From Pontibacter roseus DSM 17521 (GTDB taxonomy: Bacteria; Bacteroidota; Bacteroidia; Cytophagales; Hymenobacteraceae), in the NCBI RefSeq assembly GCF_000373265.1, contig NZ_KB890767.1, positions 1 to 64,000 on the forward strand: a stretch of 64,000 nucleotides of DNA, read 5' to 3'. The translations under genes were made by a program, and so were the position numbers. The notes under the pieces were generated by a model. That model made no database searches. It was not told where the DNA came from and worked only from the letters and a program-made list of their open reading frames with translations. This document shows positions 9,449 to 17,102 of the stretch, piece after piece. Position 1 is the first letter of the stretch. Every line of letters begins with the position of its first letter.

Positions 9449-9694
9449 ATGAATCTTTACGAATTTAACCTGATGCCATTGTCTAAGCGCGTTGCAGCAA
9501 TATGGGAGCGTGGCTTATTTTTGGCTGTAAGAAGTGAGGCTCCCTATAGTATCGTGTTATACCACATGGGAAAGTTTTTTGTAGAAGTCTATTATACTCC
9601 CAGTAGCAACCAAATAGAGCGCACCAGAAGCTTTAAAAGCAAAAACTGCTTGGAGCCATATTTGAACCTGATCGATATATCAGAACTGCGATAA
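9449..9694 (+). CDS. Small hypothetical protein (81 aa)
   Basis: An 81-residue protein beginning MNLYEFNLMPLSKRVAAIW and rich in aromatic residues. Similar short proteins occur in Bacteroidota mobile elements, as far as I can recall, but I know no function. It has no signal peptide, membrane segment or cysteine pattern. The frame is closed by TAA, and the gene stands alone between the nuclease-like gene and a minus-strand pair. Its codon use is ordinary for the element. Confidence 0.6.
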   Translation: MNLYEFNLMPLSKRVAAIWERGLFLAVRSEAPYSIVLYHMGKFFVEVYYTPSSNQIERTRSFKSKNCLEPYLNLIDISELR

Positions 9695-9734
9695 AAGTAA
9701 TCAATCCCTTGATTGGTGACTTAAGCTGCCTCTT

Positions 9735-10094
9735 TTAAACTCTTACTAAAAGAATGCTTTCCGGATAGTAACCAAACTCCCTTTCATATACCTTACAGGC
9801 TGACTTAAAAGACTCCATTGGATCCAATCCATTTCTGTTGTTTGGTTCTAAATAGTTAAGGTATCCAAAACCTGCATAGCTTCCAACTTTAGGAGCTGGG
9901 CTTACCCATAGTTTAGCCTGGAACGGCTTCACACGCCTAACTGGCCCATCATAAACGAACTCAAAAGGCCTACATGCCATTGCCAGCTTTATTTGTTTCT
10001 TCTTTGGGTACATATCCTCAGAGGCCTTACCGCCAATCATAAATAGCCTTGTTGTATTGCTCAGCAAGTATTCCCGTAGTTTTAGCTTATCCAT
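9735..10094 (-). CDS. Hypothetical protein, possibly derived from a DDE transposase
   Basis: A 119-residue protein with no recognised complete domain. Two stretches, FQAKLWVS and ESFKSACKVYEREFGYYPES, resemble the segment before the middle acidic residue of IS5/IS1182-type DDE transposases (AKLSVS...QVEAYRERYGYYPE). The frame ends right after that segment, so it cannot be an active transposase. It lies 15 nt downstream of a 45-residue membrane-type ORF, which instead suggests a small functional operon. I could not decide between a recruited fragment and an unrelated protein. Confidence 0.45.
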   Translation of the reverse strand: MDKLKLREYLLSNTTRLFMIGGKASEDMYPKKKQIKLAMACRPFEFVYDGPVRRVKPFQAKLWVSPAPKVGSYAGFGYLNYLEPNNRNGLDPMESFKSACKVYEREFGYYPESILLVRV

Positions 10095-10109
10095 CCTAGT
10101 CTATAGCTG

Positions 10110-10247
10110 TTACTTCCAACGCTTCTTTCTCCTACGAGGTGGGCTATACCCATGCAGGCTACGGCCTATGAACTTCTTTTGCTTATCTAACAGCCACCAA
10201 CCAGCAACAATTGCCGGCAGAGACAAAATCATATGATACCATTCCAT
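10110..10247 (-). CDS. Small single-pass membrane protein (45 aa)
   Basis: A short ORF with the features of a tiny membrane protein. Residues 6-20 are hydrophobic (MILSLPAIVAGWWLL), followed by DKQKK and a basic C-terminus ending PPRRRKKRWK. The positive-inside rule places the tail in the cytoplasm. The stop lies 15 nt before the start of the 119-residue gene on the same strand, which supports an operon. The function is unknown. Small membrane proteins of this kind in satellites and prophages include holin-like and exclusion proteins, but nothing here shows that. Confidence 0.4.
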   Translation of the reverse strand: MEWYHMILSLPAIVAGWWLLDKQKKFIGRSLHGYSPPRRRKKRWK

Positions 10248-10368
10248 GCAAGGAATACAAAATTAAAGGGCTTGGAGTTCTACATGAAAAGCCCTATCGA
10301 ACCCACCTTAAAACACTGGCACTTTACCCTATCAATAGATTTCAATCTGTTAGTTATAGTAATTACAA

Positions 10369-10376
10369 TATATTTG
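10369..10376 (+). promoter_or_regulatory. Predicted Bacteroidota -7 element before the T9SS gene
   Basis: TATATTTG matches the TAnnTTTG consensus and sits 26 nt before the ATG at 10403. The expected TTTG nineteen bases upstream reads TCTG, a near match. Confidence 0.4.
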
Positions 10377-10402
10377 CACCTAATCCTAACTAAGCACAAC
10401 AG

Positions 10403-12067
10403 ATGCAGAGAATTCTACTAACCACTATAATTACATTGTTTCTTGTTGTAACATATGCAGAAGTATCAGCACAGGAATTTCAATGGCTTAAGCAAGCAAA
10501 TTCAACAGATGGTGAATCCTCAAGCTATATTGGTGGAATAGCTGTCGACAATGTTGGAAATTCATACACGGTGGGTGCCTATAGGGGGAATGCAACTTTC
10601 GGAAATACTATCTTAAACAGTGGCAGCTCTGGGAAAGTCTTTATAGCAAAACATGATCAGTATGGAAATGCTATTTGGGCTAAAACAATAATTGATACTA
10701 ATTATGACGCAAGAAGCTTTGATGTGGCAGTCGACAATAGTGGCAATAGTTATTTTGTCGGAAACTTTAAAGGAACAGTTTCAATAGGTTCATTCACTTT
10801 GACAAGTTATGGTGGCTGGGATATTATCATTGTAAAATTTAACCCAGAGGGAAATATCGTGTGGGCAAAACACGCTGGCGGGCCAAAGAATGATGCGCCC
10901 TCAGGGGTTGTGATAGATAGCCGTGGCAATCCTATAGTTACTGGCTACTTCTCTGAAAATGCAAACTTTGGGTCAACTACCTTACAAACTGACCGGGACA
11001 ACGCCAAGCTTTTCGTTGCTAAGTACTCCGGCTCTGGAGACTTAATTTGGGCCAAGCAAGCCTACGGCACTGGAAGAAGCTATGGGAACGGTATTGCCAC
11101 TGACAAATTTGACAACATTTTTATAACGGGATATTTCTCTAACAATTTAACAATTGGCTCAAAAACAGTAACAAAAACTGGCACCTGGAGCAATGACTTT
11201 TTTCTTGCAAAGCTTGATGCAGCAGGTAATACCCAATGGCTGGTGCATAATTCGGGAGATCAATCTAAAGCAGTAGGACATTCTGTAGCAGTTGACGCAA
11301 GAGGAAACGTTATGGTAGTAGGGAGCTTTGGCGGTACTCCTACCTTTGGAAATACAACAACTTTGACTGCTAATGGTCTTGATTCCGGATTTATAGCTAA
11401 ATATCTCCCTGATGGCGGTTTCTCATGGGCTAAAGGTTTTGTCGCTGCCGTAAATAGTCATTCGAGAATGTTAAGCGTGGCTGCTGACAACTTTGGAAAT
11501 ATCTATGCAACCGGCGAGTTTTCCCGTGAGATATTATATGGCACGTCTACTCTAAGAACTGAGGATCTTTCTGGCATCATATTTTGCAGAATAGATACCG
11601 ATGGCAATTTAATTTGGCTATTAAATCCTGAAAGGGATGGCTGGGGAGGTGGATATGATATAGCAATAGATGCACAGGGTAGTATCTATTTCACGGGATA
11701 CTTTGGCAGTAAGATGCCCATTGGAAACATATCTATATCAAGTATTGGTCATTCTGACTCTTACATAGCAAAAATCTTAGCAGCTACACCCACTGGAATA
11801 AAAGACAATCCGCTCGGGTCTGCCTTTTCAGTATACCCGGTACCTGCACATCGTTATGTATATATGGATCTTTCCTTAAATAGCCTAAAGGATGTTAAAG
11901 TCCAAGTTATTGATTTACAAGGGAAAGTTATTTATGAGAAGTTATATGGTCAAATACTGTCCCTAAGCCGGGATCCTTTGAATTTGAGTGAATTGCCCCC
12001 AAGTGTTTATTTGCTTCGAATACATATTGGAGATAAAGTGGCATATAAACAGTTGATTTTACAGTAG
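10403..12067 (+). CDS. T9SS-sorted SBBP-type beta-propeller protein
   Basis: This 554-residue protein starts with a signal peptide (hydrophobic stretch to about residue 22, cleavage after VSAQ). It then carries seven or more repeats of about 50-55 residues with the pattern GN..V.G.......FG......S....F.AKYD..GN..W.K, typical of SBBP/beta-propeller repeats. The last 85 residues form a type IX secretion C-terminal sorting domain (YPVPA, VQVIDLQGKVIYE, LPPSVYLLRI, KQLIL). It should cross the outer membrane by T9SS and be anchored or released at the surface. As cargo in a mobile element it depends on the host secretion machinery. Binding or adhesion is a reasonable guess, but no ligand can be named. 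Confidence 0.85.
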   Translation: MQRILLTTIITLFLVVTYAEVSAQEFQWLKQANSTDGESSSYIGGIAVDNVGNSYTVGAYRGNATFGNTILNSGSSGKVFIAKHDQYGNAIWAKTIIDTNYDARSFDVAVDNSGNSYFVGNFKGTVSIGSFTLTSYGGWDIIIVKFNPEGNIVWAKHAGGPKNDAPSGVVIDSRGNPIVTGYFSENANFGSTTLQTDRDNAKLFVAKYSGSGDLIWAKQAYGTGRSYGNGIATDKFDNIFITGYFSNNLTIGSKTVTKTGTWSNDFFLAKLDAAGNTQWLVHNSGDQSKAVGHSVAVDARGNVMVVGSFGGTPTFGNTTTLTANGLDSGFIAKYLPDGGFSWAKGFVAAVNSHSRMLSVAADNFGNIYATGEFSREILYGTSTLRTEDLSGIIFCRIDTDGNLIWLLNPERDGWGGGYDIAIDAQGSIYFTGYFGSKMPIGNISISSIGHSDSYIAKILAATPTGIKDNPLGSAFSVYPVPAHRYVYMDLSLNSLKDVKVQVIDLQGKVIYEKLYGQILSLSRDPLNLSELPPSVYLLRIHIGDKVAYKQLILQ

Positions 12068-12211
12068 GATTACATACACCACAAGTAGGGGTTTAACTAC
12101 CTTGTTACATTTTTCAGGTTTTACTAAACCTAATTTAACAGCTATTAAGTATCCTTCCTGAATCCAATGCCTAAACATAAGCCACTCTACTAAATGTCAC
12201 TGCTATTAACT

Positions 12212-12475
12212 TTAATCATCTTCTCCGGGTATTGGATCTCCTAATCGACGGGCTTTTTCTGGCACGATAACATGCGAACACCCCTTTACCCTTTCATTAA
12301 CCTGCTCCATTGTCTGGTGGCGTTCGTCATCGATCAAATAAGAACCATCATCCTGTACATAGACAACGATAAGATCAAAGCCCCCTTTAGTTCTATTGAG
12401 TAGATTAGCCGCTTCCTTACCGGACACACGGCCATTTGCTATTTGCTTGAGTATACTGCGTTTCTGGTCTTTCAT
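12212..12475 (-). CDS. Hypothetical protein downstream of the terminase gene (87 aa)
   Basis: An 87-residue acidic protein with no family I recognise. It begins MKDQKRSILKQIANGRVSGKEAANLL, which looks like a short helical segment that could contact DNA, and ends in an acidic tail. The start lies 12 nt after the stop of the terminase small subunit gene on the same strand, so it is probably co-transcribed as the last gene of the replication/packaging block. A packaging accessory role is possible but not shown. Confidence 0.65.
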   Translation of the reverse strand: MKDQKRSILKQIANGRVSGKEAANLLNRTKGGFDLIVVYVQDDGSYLIDDERHQTMEQVNERVKGCSHVIVPEKARRLGDPIPGEDD

Positions 12476-12487
12476 ATTTGATAAGCC

Positions 12488-12994
12488 TTACTTTCTTAAC
12501 TTGTTTAACAGGTCTTCAATAAGCTGATCCAGTCTTTCCGGTGGCAGCTTGTCAATAATATCTGAGGCCGTCACATAGCCGCCCAAATGCTTCATCAGCA
12601 TATCGATGGCGGACAGCTTAGAATGCAGCTTCACCTTTAGCTTGCCATTGCCCTCACTGATCTCCTGTATTGCGGCCCGTTGCGACTCTGTCAACTCGCT
12701 AAGATCCTTTATCTCCATTGTCTTAGGGTTTATCAGGTCAGGCATACTGGCGAAGGCAACTTTGGCAAGTTCCTGCACCAACTGTTTGACCTGTATTCCA
12801 GCGGCTTCCGCTATCTCGCCCTGCAGCCTCCTCACCTCCTGCATTACTGAAGTTTTCTGAAGCAGCTGATAGCCCTGCTCCATGGCTGTTTTCTCCGAAT
12901 AGCCCGCTCTAATGGCAGCTGCCGTAGCGTTGCTATCCTTTATATACTCAAGGCAGAACCTCTGTTGCTTGGGTGTTAAAGTATTGGTTTCCAT
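12488..12994 (-). CDS. Phage terminase small subunit
   Basis: This 168-residue protein opens with LTPKQQRFCLEYI...NATAAAIRAGYS, the conserved helix-turn-helix of the Terminase_2 family, and ends with a coiled, charged oligomerisation region. Its length is normal for the family. Small terminases bind pac/cos sites and hand DNA to the large terminase. No large terminase, portal or capsid gene is visible in the window. That is the arrangement known in phage-inducible chromosomal islands, which use their own TerS to redirect a helper phage's packaging motor. It lies 8 nt downstream of the primase gene in a single-direction block. Confidence 0.85.
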   Translation of the reverse strand: METNTLTPKQQRFCLEYIKDSNATAAAIRAGYSEKTAMEQGYQLLQKTSVMQEVRRLQGEIAEAAGIQVKQLVQELAKVAFASMPDLINPKTMEIKDLSELTESQRAAIQEISEGNGKLKVKLHSKLSAIDMLMKHLGGYVTASDIIDKLPPERLDQLIEDLLNKLRK

Positions 12995-13002
12995 TTTCTA
13001 AA

Positions 13003-14121
13003 TTATTTGTGTTGTTGTCGGTAAGTCATCAATAATGGACAGGTGTGCAGAATGAAGCTTTTACAGCTCTTGTTCTGATCCGCCAAATCCTGATAGTAAT
13101 TAATCTTCTCCACAGCCCTCGCTCTCCCCAAAGCCGCCTCAAGTTCGCTGTAGGTGTGCAAATAGAATTCTTTCTGCAGTTCTGGCTTAGGCAACTCAGT
13201 ACTTTCGGGCTCCGTCCCTAACAGCTCCTTGTAGCGTATGCCGTAGACATTGCAGCGGGCAAAGAATGTCCTTAGATCCCCCGGCCCTCCGCAATTCTTC
13301 AGGCATTTGTCATATTGCTGATTAGTTTCGTGCTGGTTATATCCTGGATGAAATTGGCTAACCTGATGGAAGTAATTGCGCCCACTCTCGCCAAAGGTGG
13401 CGGCAAAGTTGCTCCCTATCGGCAACCAGTCCTGCAGGTATGATGTCGTGATATCTACTCCTCGCCTTACAATTTCGTCAATGCAGGCCTCTACCATGTT
13501 TTGGTCACTAGTAGGATCGGCGGCTTTGATCAAACATTGCACCTTTTTGCCCGGTTCGTACTTCGACAATGGCTCGGCTTGGTGATTGAAGTGAGCAACG
13601 GGATCGTAGCTGTACCCTCGTAGGCTCGCCACATTCTTTGGTGCAGGATCTATTATTATCCCGTACTGTTTAAAACACCCCTCAACGTAGTCAAAGTGCT
13701 GCCTGTGTCTTTCCGGATATGCGATGGGAATCAAGCCCCAGTATCCCGTTCCGCTTACGCTCAGGCCGCAATAGGCCACGTTAGGAATGTTTGCTATCTG
13801 CTCTTTCAGCTCGTTATAATTAGCAATGTGTGTGTTCTGTTTGAAGTCTATATCAAACTGTATGAATCCGCTGTGGCTGATCAGGCTTGACTCCGAGCGG
13901 TAACTGAATACGCCAGATGGTGTAATGGCAGGCAGTGTCGGCTTGAGCCCCTTTTGCCCGGCTCTAATAGCCTGAACCTTTTTTGCATGCTTGTCTGACT
14001 TAAGCCACTTCAAAAGGATTATCTCCTTCGGTTTACTGGCTGTATTGTAATCTCTGAAGCACGAAACCAGAACATTTAGTATACTCTCCATAGGATAGGG
14101 GAAAAAATTATCATAATTCAT
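13003..14121 (-). CDS. BT4734/VirE_N-like primase protein
   Basis: A 372-residue protein. Residues about 50-190 match the BT4734/VirE_N-type domain seen in Bacteroidota mobile elements (ITPSGVFSYRSESSLISHSGFIQFDID, then VSGTGYWGLIPI). Residues about 205-275 resemble the primase C-terminal PriCT_2 domain (LQDWLPIGSNFAATFGESGRNYFHQVSQFHPGY). Such proteins partner with D5-type helicases to start replication of phage or plasmid DNA, and the helicase-primase gene lies directly upstream. The C-terminal 90 residues are unassigned. The start ATG is preceded by about 30 nt of spacer containing a GTGTAGGAAGTGTAG repeat. Confidence 0.7.
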   Translation of the reverse strand: MNYDNFFPYPMESILNVLVSCFRDYNTASKPKEIILLKWLKSDKHAKKVQAIRAGQKGLKPTLPAITPSGVFSYRSESSLISHSGFIQFDIDFKQNTHIANYNELKEQIANIPNVAYCGLSVSGTGYWGLIPIAYPERHRQHFDYVEGCFKQYGIIIDPAPKNVASLRGYSYDPVAHFNHQAEPLSKYEPGKKVQCLIKAADPTSDQNMVEACIDEIVRRGVDITTSYLQDWLPIGSNFAATFGESGRNYFHQVSQFHPGYNQHETNQQYDKCLKNCGGPGDLRTFFARCNVYGIRYKELLGTEPESTELPKPELQKEFYLHTYSELEAALGRARAVEKINYYQDLADQNKSCKSFILHTCPLLMTYRQQHK

Positions 14122-14185
14122 GCTGCACTTTCTACACTTCCTACACCGATGCTAACTGCCCCGTGTAGGAAGTGTAGAAAGTGCA
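14120..14185. repeat. Repeated CACTTCCTACAC-type words between the primase genes
   Basis: The spacer and the end of the helicase gene contain the words CTGCACTTTCTACACTTCCTACAC and, 25-45 nt further on, their complement (GTGTAGGAAGTGTAGAAAGTGCAG). They form an inverted repeat of about 24 nt that could fold into a strong stem around the stop of the helicase gene. It may act as an mRNA processing or attenuation stem, or as part of a replication origin (inference). Confidence 0.55.
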
Positions 14186-15633
14186 GGTACATAAGAAGTT
14201 TTTTTTTCGATCCAGATGACGTTGCCTGTGTTCTGTCTTTCCTTGTGGTAACCTGCGCCTTTGAGTCTGTCGCTAAACACCCTCATTCCGCATTTTATGT
14301 ATCCGTTGTCTAAACAGAAATCCTTGTATTCGCTGTAAATCTCCTTGAGTGGTCTTGTATTGTTGGCAGATGGAGAATACTGCTCTTCCTGGAGAAACAA
14401 CTTAACCGTATCGGACTCCAGTTTATAGCATTCCCGCATCTCATCGACTGCACTGCATTCGGAGAACCTACGTTGTGTCAGCAGTCTATCCAAGCCTTGC
14501 AGAACCCAGTTGAAAACCCCGGATAATTCGCTGTTGATAATCTTGGTATGCAGCTCCCTATCCTGTTCGGCCTCCGGAATGGTAACATCAAACGGGACAA
14601 TCAAGAACCGCCTGAAGAAAGCGTTGGTCTGCTCCGTATCCTTTGGAAGTTCGTTGATGTTAAATATCAACCTGGCATAGTTTGTTATCTCAATAGGATC
14701 TCTTCTTGGCAGTCTTGCAGATACCGTCTCGCCTGATACCAGTTGTTTAAACATGCCTGACTGAAGCCGCCCACTGATCTCCGAGGCATAGTTTACCAAT
14801 ACATCCGCAATCATAGCCCTATGATAGCCGTTTTCATTGGTGAGGTCTTGGAGGGTGTAGTTGGTTGTATTTTCCTTGCCCAACAGGGCCTGCACAATCT
14901 CATAAAACACGGACTTACCGTTTGCGCCTGTACCGTACAGAAATAGAGCTGCCTCAAGTTTTAGGGTATGGTTTCTCACAAAGACGTATCCCAAGTACTC
15001 CGATAGAACATACTGTCTTGTTCTGTCAGGCAACACCTTATCCAGATAGCTAGCGAATAGTGGTGACTTTGCTTGAGTGTCGTACTCGAATTGCAGCTGA
15101 TAGGTCAGGAAATCAGATGGTGAAAACTCCCGTAGCCTTGTGCCTCTCGGAGTGATCTCAAAAGTGCCGTTCTTCAGGTTGATCAACACCATATCCTTGG
15201 GCTGTTCCGGCTTTGGCAGATAGGCCGTTGCCATAAATTGCTTAAACAGGTTGTCCCGGAACTTGTGGTCTTCCGCCTTGATGGGATTCACCCCTAACTT
15301 GGCGGCAGCTTTGCCCAAAAACACCTTCAGTTTCTCATCCTCAAGCCTCCTCCAGAATGCACCATTGTACAGGTAAACAAATCCCTGATTCCTGCACAGA
15401 TTCCATTTAAACCGCTTTGCCTGTGCCAAAACAAGACTCACTGTTAGTACATAGTAATGTGTGGTATTGGGTTGCTTCTCCGGATCCTTTATACCTGCGA
15501 GCTCCTTGAAGTTTACCTCCTGCAGTGTGTTTAATAAACTTCTAAGTATTTCGTTGTGTGGCTTAATAGAGAGGCCCAATCCGTTTCCATTAAGATTCGT
15601 GCCCTTTGGGATGATCACAGTGGATTTATCCAT
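14152..15633 (-). CDS. P4/D5-family phage helicase-primase
   Basis: ATG 15633 gives 493 residues and overlaps the upstream stop by 8 nt. ATG 15666 would give 504. The core is an SF3/AAA helicase of the phage P4-D5 family, with D5_N-like sequence from about residue 70. Walker A is LYGTGANGKS, followed by a Walker B-like VLVNYASEI, then SARLPRRDP and an FNINELP sensor segment with the arginine-containing FFRRFLIVPF. The C-terminal 90 residues (EIYSEYKDFC...VFSDRLKG) form the usual winged-helix DNA-binding domain. It should unwind the element's origin. It is followed on the same strand by the BT4734-like primase gene, which may supply priming. Confidence 0.9.
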   Translation of the reverse strand: MDKSTVIIPKGTNLNGNGLGLSIKPHNEILRSLLNTLQEVNFKELAGIKDPEKQPNTTHYYVLTVSLVLAQAKRFKWNLCRNQGFVYLYNGAFWRRLEDEKLKVFLGKAAAKLGVNPIKAEDHKFRDNLFKQFMATAYLPKPEQPKDMVLINLKNGTFEITPRGTRLREFSPSDFLTYQLQFEYDTQAKSPLFASYLDKVLPDRTRQYVLSEYLGYVFVRNHTLKLEAALFLYGTGANGKSVFYEIVQALLGKENTTNYTLQDLTNENGYHRAMIADVLVNYASEISGRLQSGMFKQLVSGETVSARLPRRDPIEITNYARLIFNINELPKDTEQTNAFFRRFLIVPFDVTIPEAEQDRELHTKIINSELSGVFNWVLQGLDRLLTQRRFSECSAVDEMRECYKLESDTVKLFLQEEQYSPSANNTRPLKEIYSEYKDFCLDNGYIKCGMRVFSDRLKGAGYHKERQNTGNVIWIEKKTSYVPALSTLPTRGS

Positions 15634-15823
15634 TGTGCCGACCCTCCTTTGCCTGAAATTCTGCAATATGATTTTGCAGTTCTTCTACTGTTATATTGAA
15701 GCGTTTGGCAATATTACTTAGACCTTTATCTGTAAAATCCAGATATGGGACTGCTTGCAGGAAGTGGTTTAGTTTAGTATCTTTATCCTGGGTAGAGTAT
15801 TTGGGGTTGCTTGTGTTAAGCAT
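15626..15823 (-). CDS. Small hypothetical protein (65 aa)
   Basis: A 65-residue protein that overlaps both neighbours by 8 nt (the HTH gene upstream and the helicase-primase downstream), which argues strongly that it is translated. Its second half, LSNIAKRFNITVEELQNHI, looks like a short helix-turn-helix or sigma-type segment. No catalytic residues are visible. It may be a regulator or DNA-binding accessory for replication. Confidence 0.7.
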   Translation of the reverse strand: MLNTSNPKYSTQDKDTKLNHFLQAVPYLDFTDKGLSNIAKRFNITVEELQNHIAEFQAKEGRHNG

Positions 15824-16151
15824 GGCAACCCCCTTTCTTTTTACGTTTCGCTGAGGCTGCCAGTGCTAGTATACTATCGTTGGAGCTCTTCTCTACTGTT
15901 TGCTCCTCTACCCAGTTCGCTAGCTCTTTTCTGCTAAATATAAGCCTGTTCCCATATCTCTTGTGCGGGACTTCTTTCGATGCAGTCAGCTTGTAGAGTT
16001 TTGATTTGCTAAGCCCTGTAATTTCTAATGCCTCGTCAAACGAGCAGCGGTCAGGTTTAGGTGGGGTTTGGTTGTTGATGTGTTTAATGTCAAGCAATAA
16101 ACTCTCGATATTGCTCAATCTTGCGCTGATGTTTTCAAATGGGTTATTCAT
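15816..16151 (-). CDS. Excisionase/AlpA-type helix-turn-helix protein
   Basis: A 111-residue protein whose middle part (about residues 35-88) is a MerR/excisionase-like winged helix: CSFDEALEITGLSKSKLYKLTASKEVPHKRYGNRLIFSRKELANWV. The N-terminus is a short coiled coil and the C-terminus is basic. In integrative elements of Bacteroidota this protein usually controls excision or activates the replication genes, the part AlpA plays in Gram-negative PICIs. It lies between the 288-residue gene and the helicase-primase on the same strand, which fits a regulator at the head of the replication block. Confidence 0.8.
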   Translation of the reverse strand: MNNPFENISARLSNIESLLLDIKHINNQTPPKPDRCSFDEALEITGLSKSKLYKLTASKEVPHKRYGNRLIFSRKELANWVEEQTVEKSSNDSILALAASAKRKKKGGCHA

Positions 16152-16230
16152 TTGTATTACTTAATTGATGTAATACAAATGAAACCCATTGCAAGAGGTA
16201 TAAGGGGGGTTAAGGGGTTACGTAAGGGGC

Positions 16231-17097
16231 TTACATCTTTAGTTCTACTATTTTCAACTCGTCTTCTGCCAACTTCTTTGCTTCAGGGTATTGCTCCAGC
16301 ATAGAAATAACTGCTTTTATGTTATGGTAATGCTTAGGTGCTAGACGATCTTTTCTCCTAGTTCCACTTACTTTATTATAGTGTTGCACAAAGCTATTTG
16401 GGCTCAAGTTTAAAGGTTTGGTTTTCTCGATTATAGCCTGCTTTTTACTTATTGGGTGCTTTTCGAAATCATCTTCATACCCTGTTTCCTGTAAGTAGCA
16501 GAAGTATAATGCATACATTGCTTGTGTGGGCGATGCAACTTCCTTAAACTTCGCCTCTTTACTTTCTGTCTGCTCTATACCTAATATTCCTTTCAACTGC
16601 TTTATAGTGCCTCCAACATTATTTGATTTAAACATCAAAGCATCCTCAAAATCATTGATAAACTCTTGGGTTATTATTCCCCATTTATTTTCATCTTCTT
16701 TACTGATGATGAAATAGGGGTAGACATATTGTTGAAGGTCTACATGGGTTAACTCTCCCTCCCTGAACTTCCGTAATACCTCCACCAGTTGATTGTAGAG
16801 GTGAATAAATTTGTGTTCAACTTGGTTCAATTGATTTAGGAACAGCTTAGCGGTTTCAACCCCACCCAAAAGCACATCGCTTATTGCTTTCTGTTGAAGT
16901 GCTTTCAGTATTGCTTCATAGTCACTAACGTCCTGATCGTACTTTGCCAACCATAAAAAATCGGCTTTAGGATAATCTAAATTGGGTGCATCTACGGGCG
17001 TAATGTCACTCCAATACCCTTCATCAACTAAATAAAACTCTTTAAGCTCGACTTGTAGGCTTTGCACCTCTTCAAGGTAGGTTTTATAGTCCTGCAT
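16231..17097 (-). CDS. Hypothetical element protein (288 aa)
   Basis: A 288-residue soluble, mostly helical protein with no family I can name. It follows the integrase stop by only 5 nt, so both are probably on one transcript. The C-terminal part contains NSFVQHYNKVSGTRRKDRLAPKHYHNIKAVISML, similar to a segment I associate with hypothetical proteins beside integrases in Bacteroidota elements. It has no signal peptide or membrane segment. A role in integration, excision or regulation is possible from position only. Confidence 0.65.
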   Translation of the reverse strand: MQDYKTYLEEVQSLQVELKEFYLVDEGYWSDITPVDAPNLDYPKADFLWLAKYDQDVSDYEAILKALQQKAISDVLLGGVETAKLFLNQLNQVEHKFIHLYNQLVEVLRKFREGELTHVDLQQYVYPYFIISKEDENKWGIITQEFINDFEDALMFKSNNVGGTIKQLKGILGIEQTESKEAKFKEVASPTQAMYALYFCYLQETGYEDDFEKHPISKKQAIIEKTKPLNLSPNSFVQHYNKVSGTRRKDRLAPKHYHNIKAVISMLEQYPEAKKLAEDELKIVELKM

Positions 17098-17102
17098 AAG
17101 TT

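Noticed and set aside
10211..10421. Two plus-strand ORFs of about 60 residues before the T9SS gene
   Set aside because: They overlap each other in different frames, cover the promoter region and lack protein-like composition.
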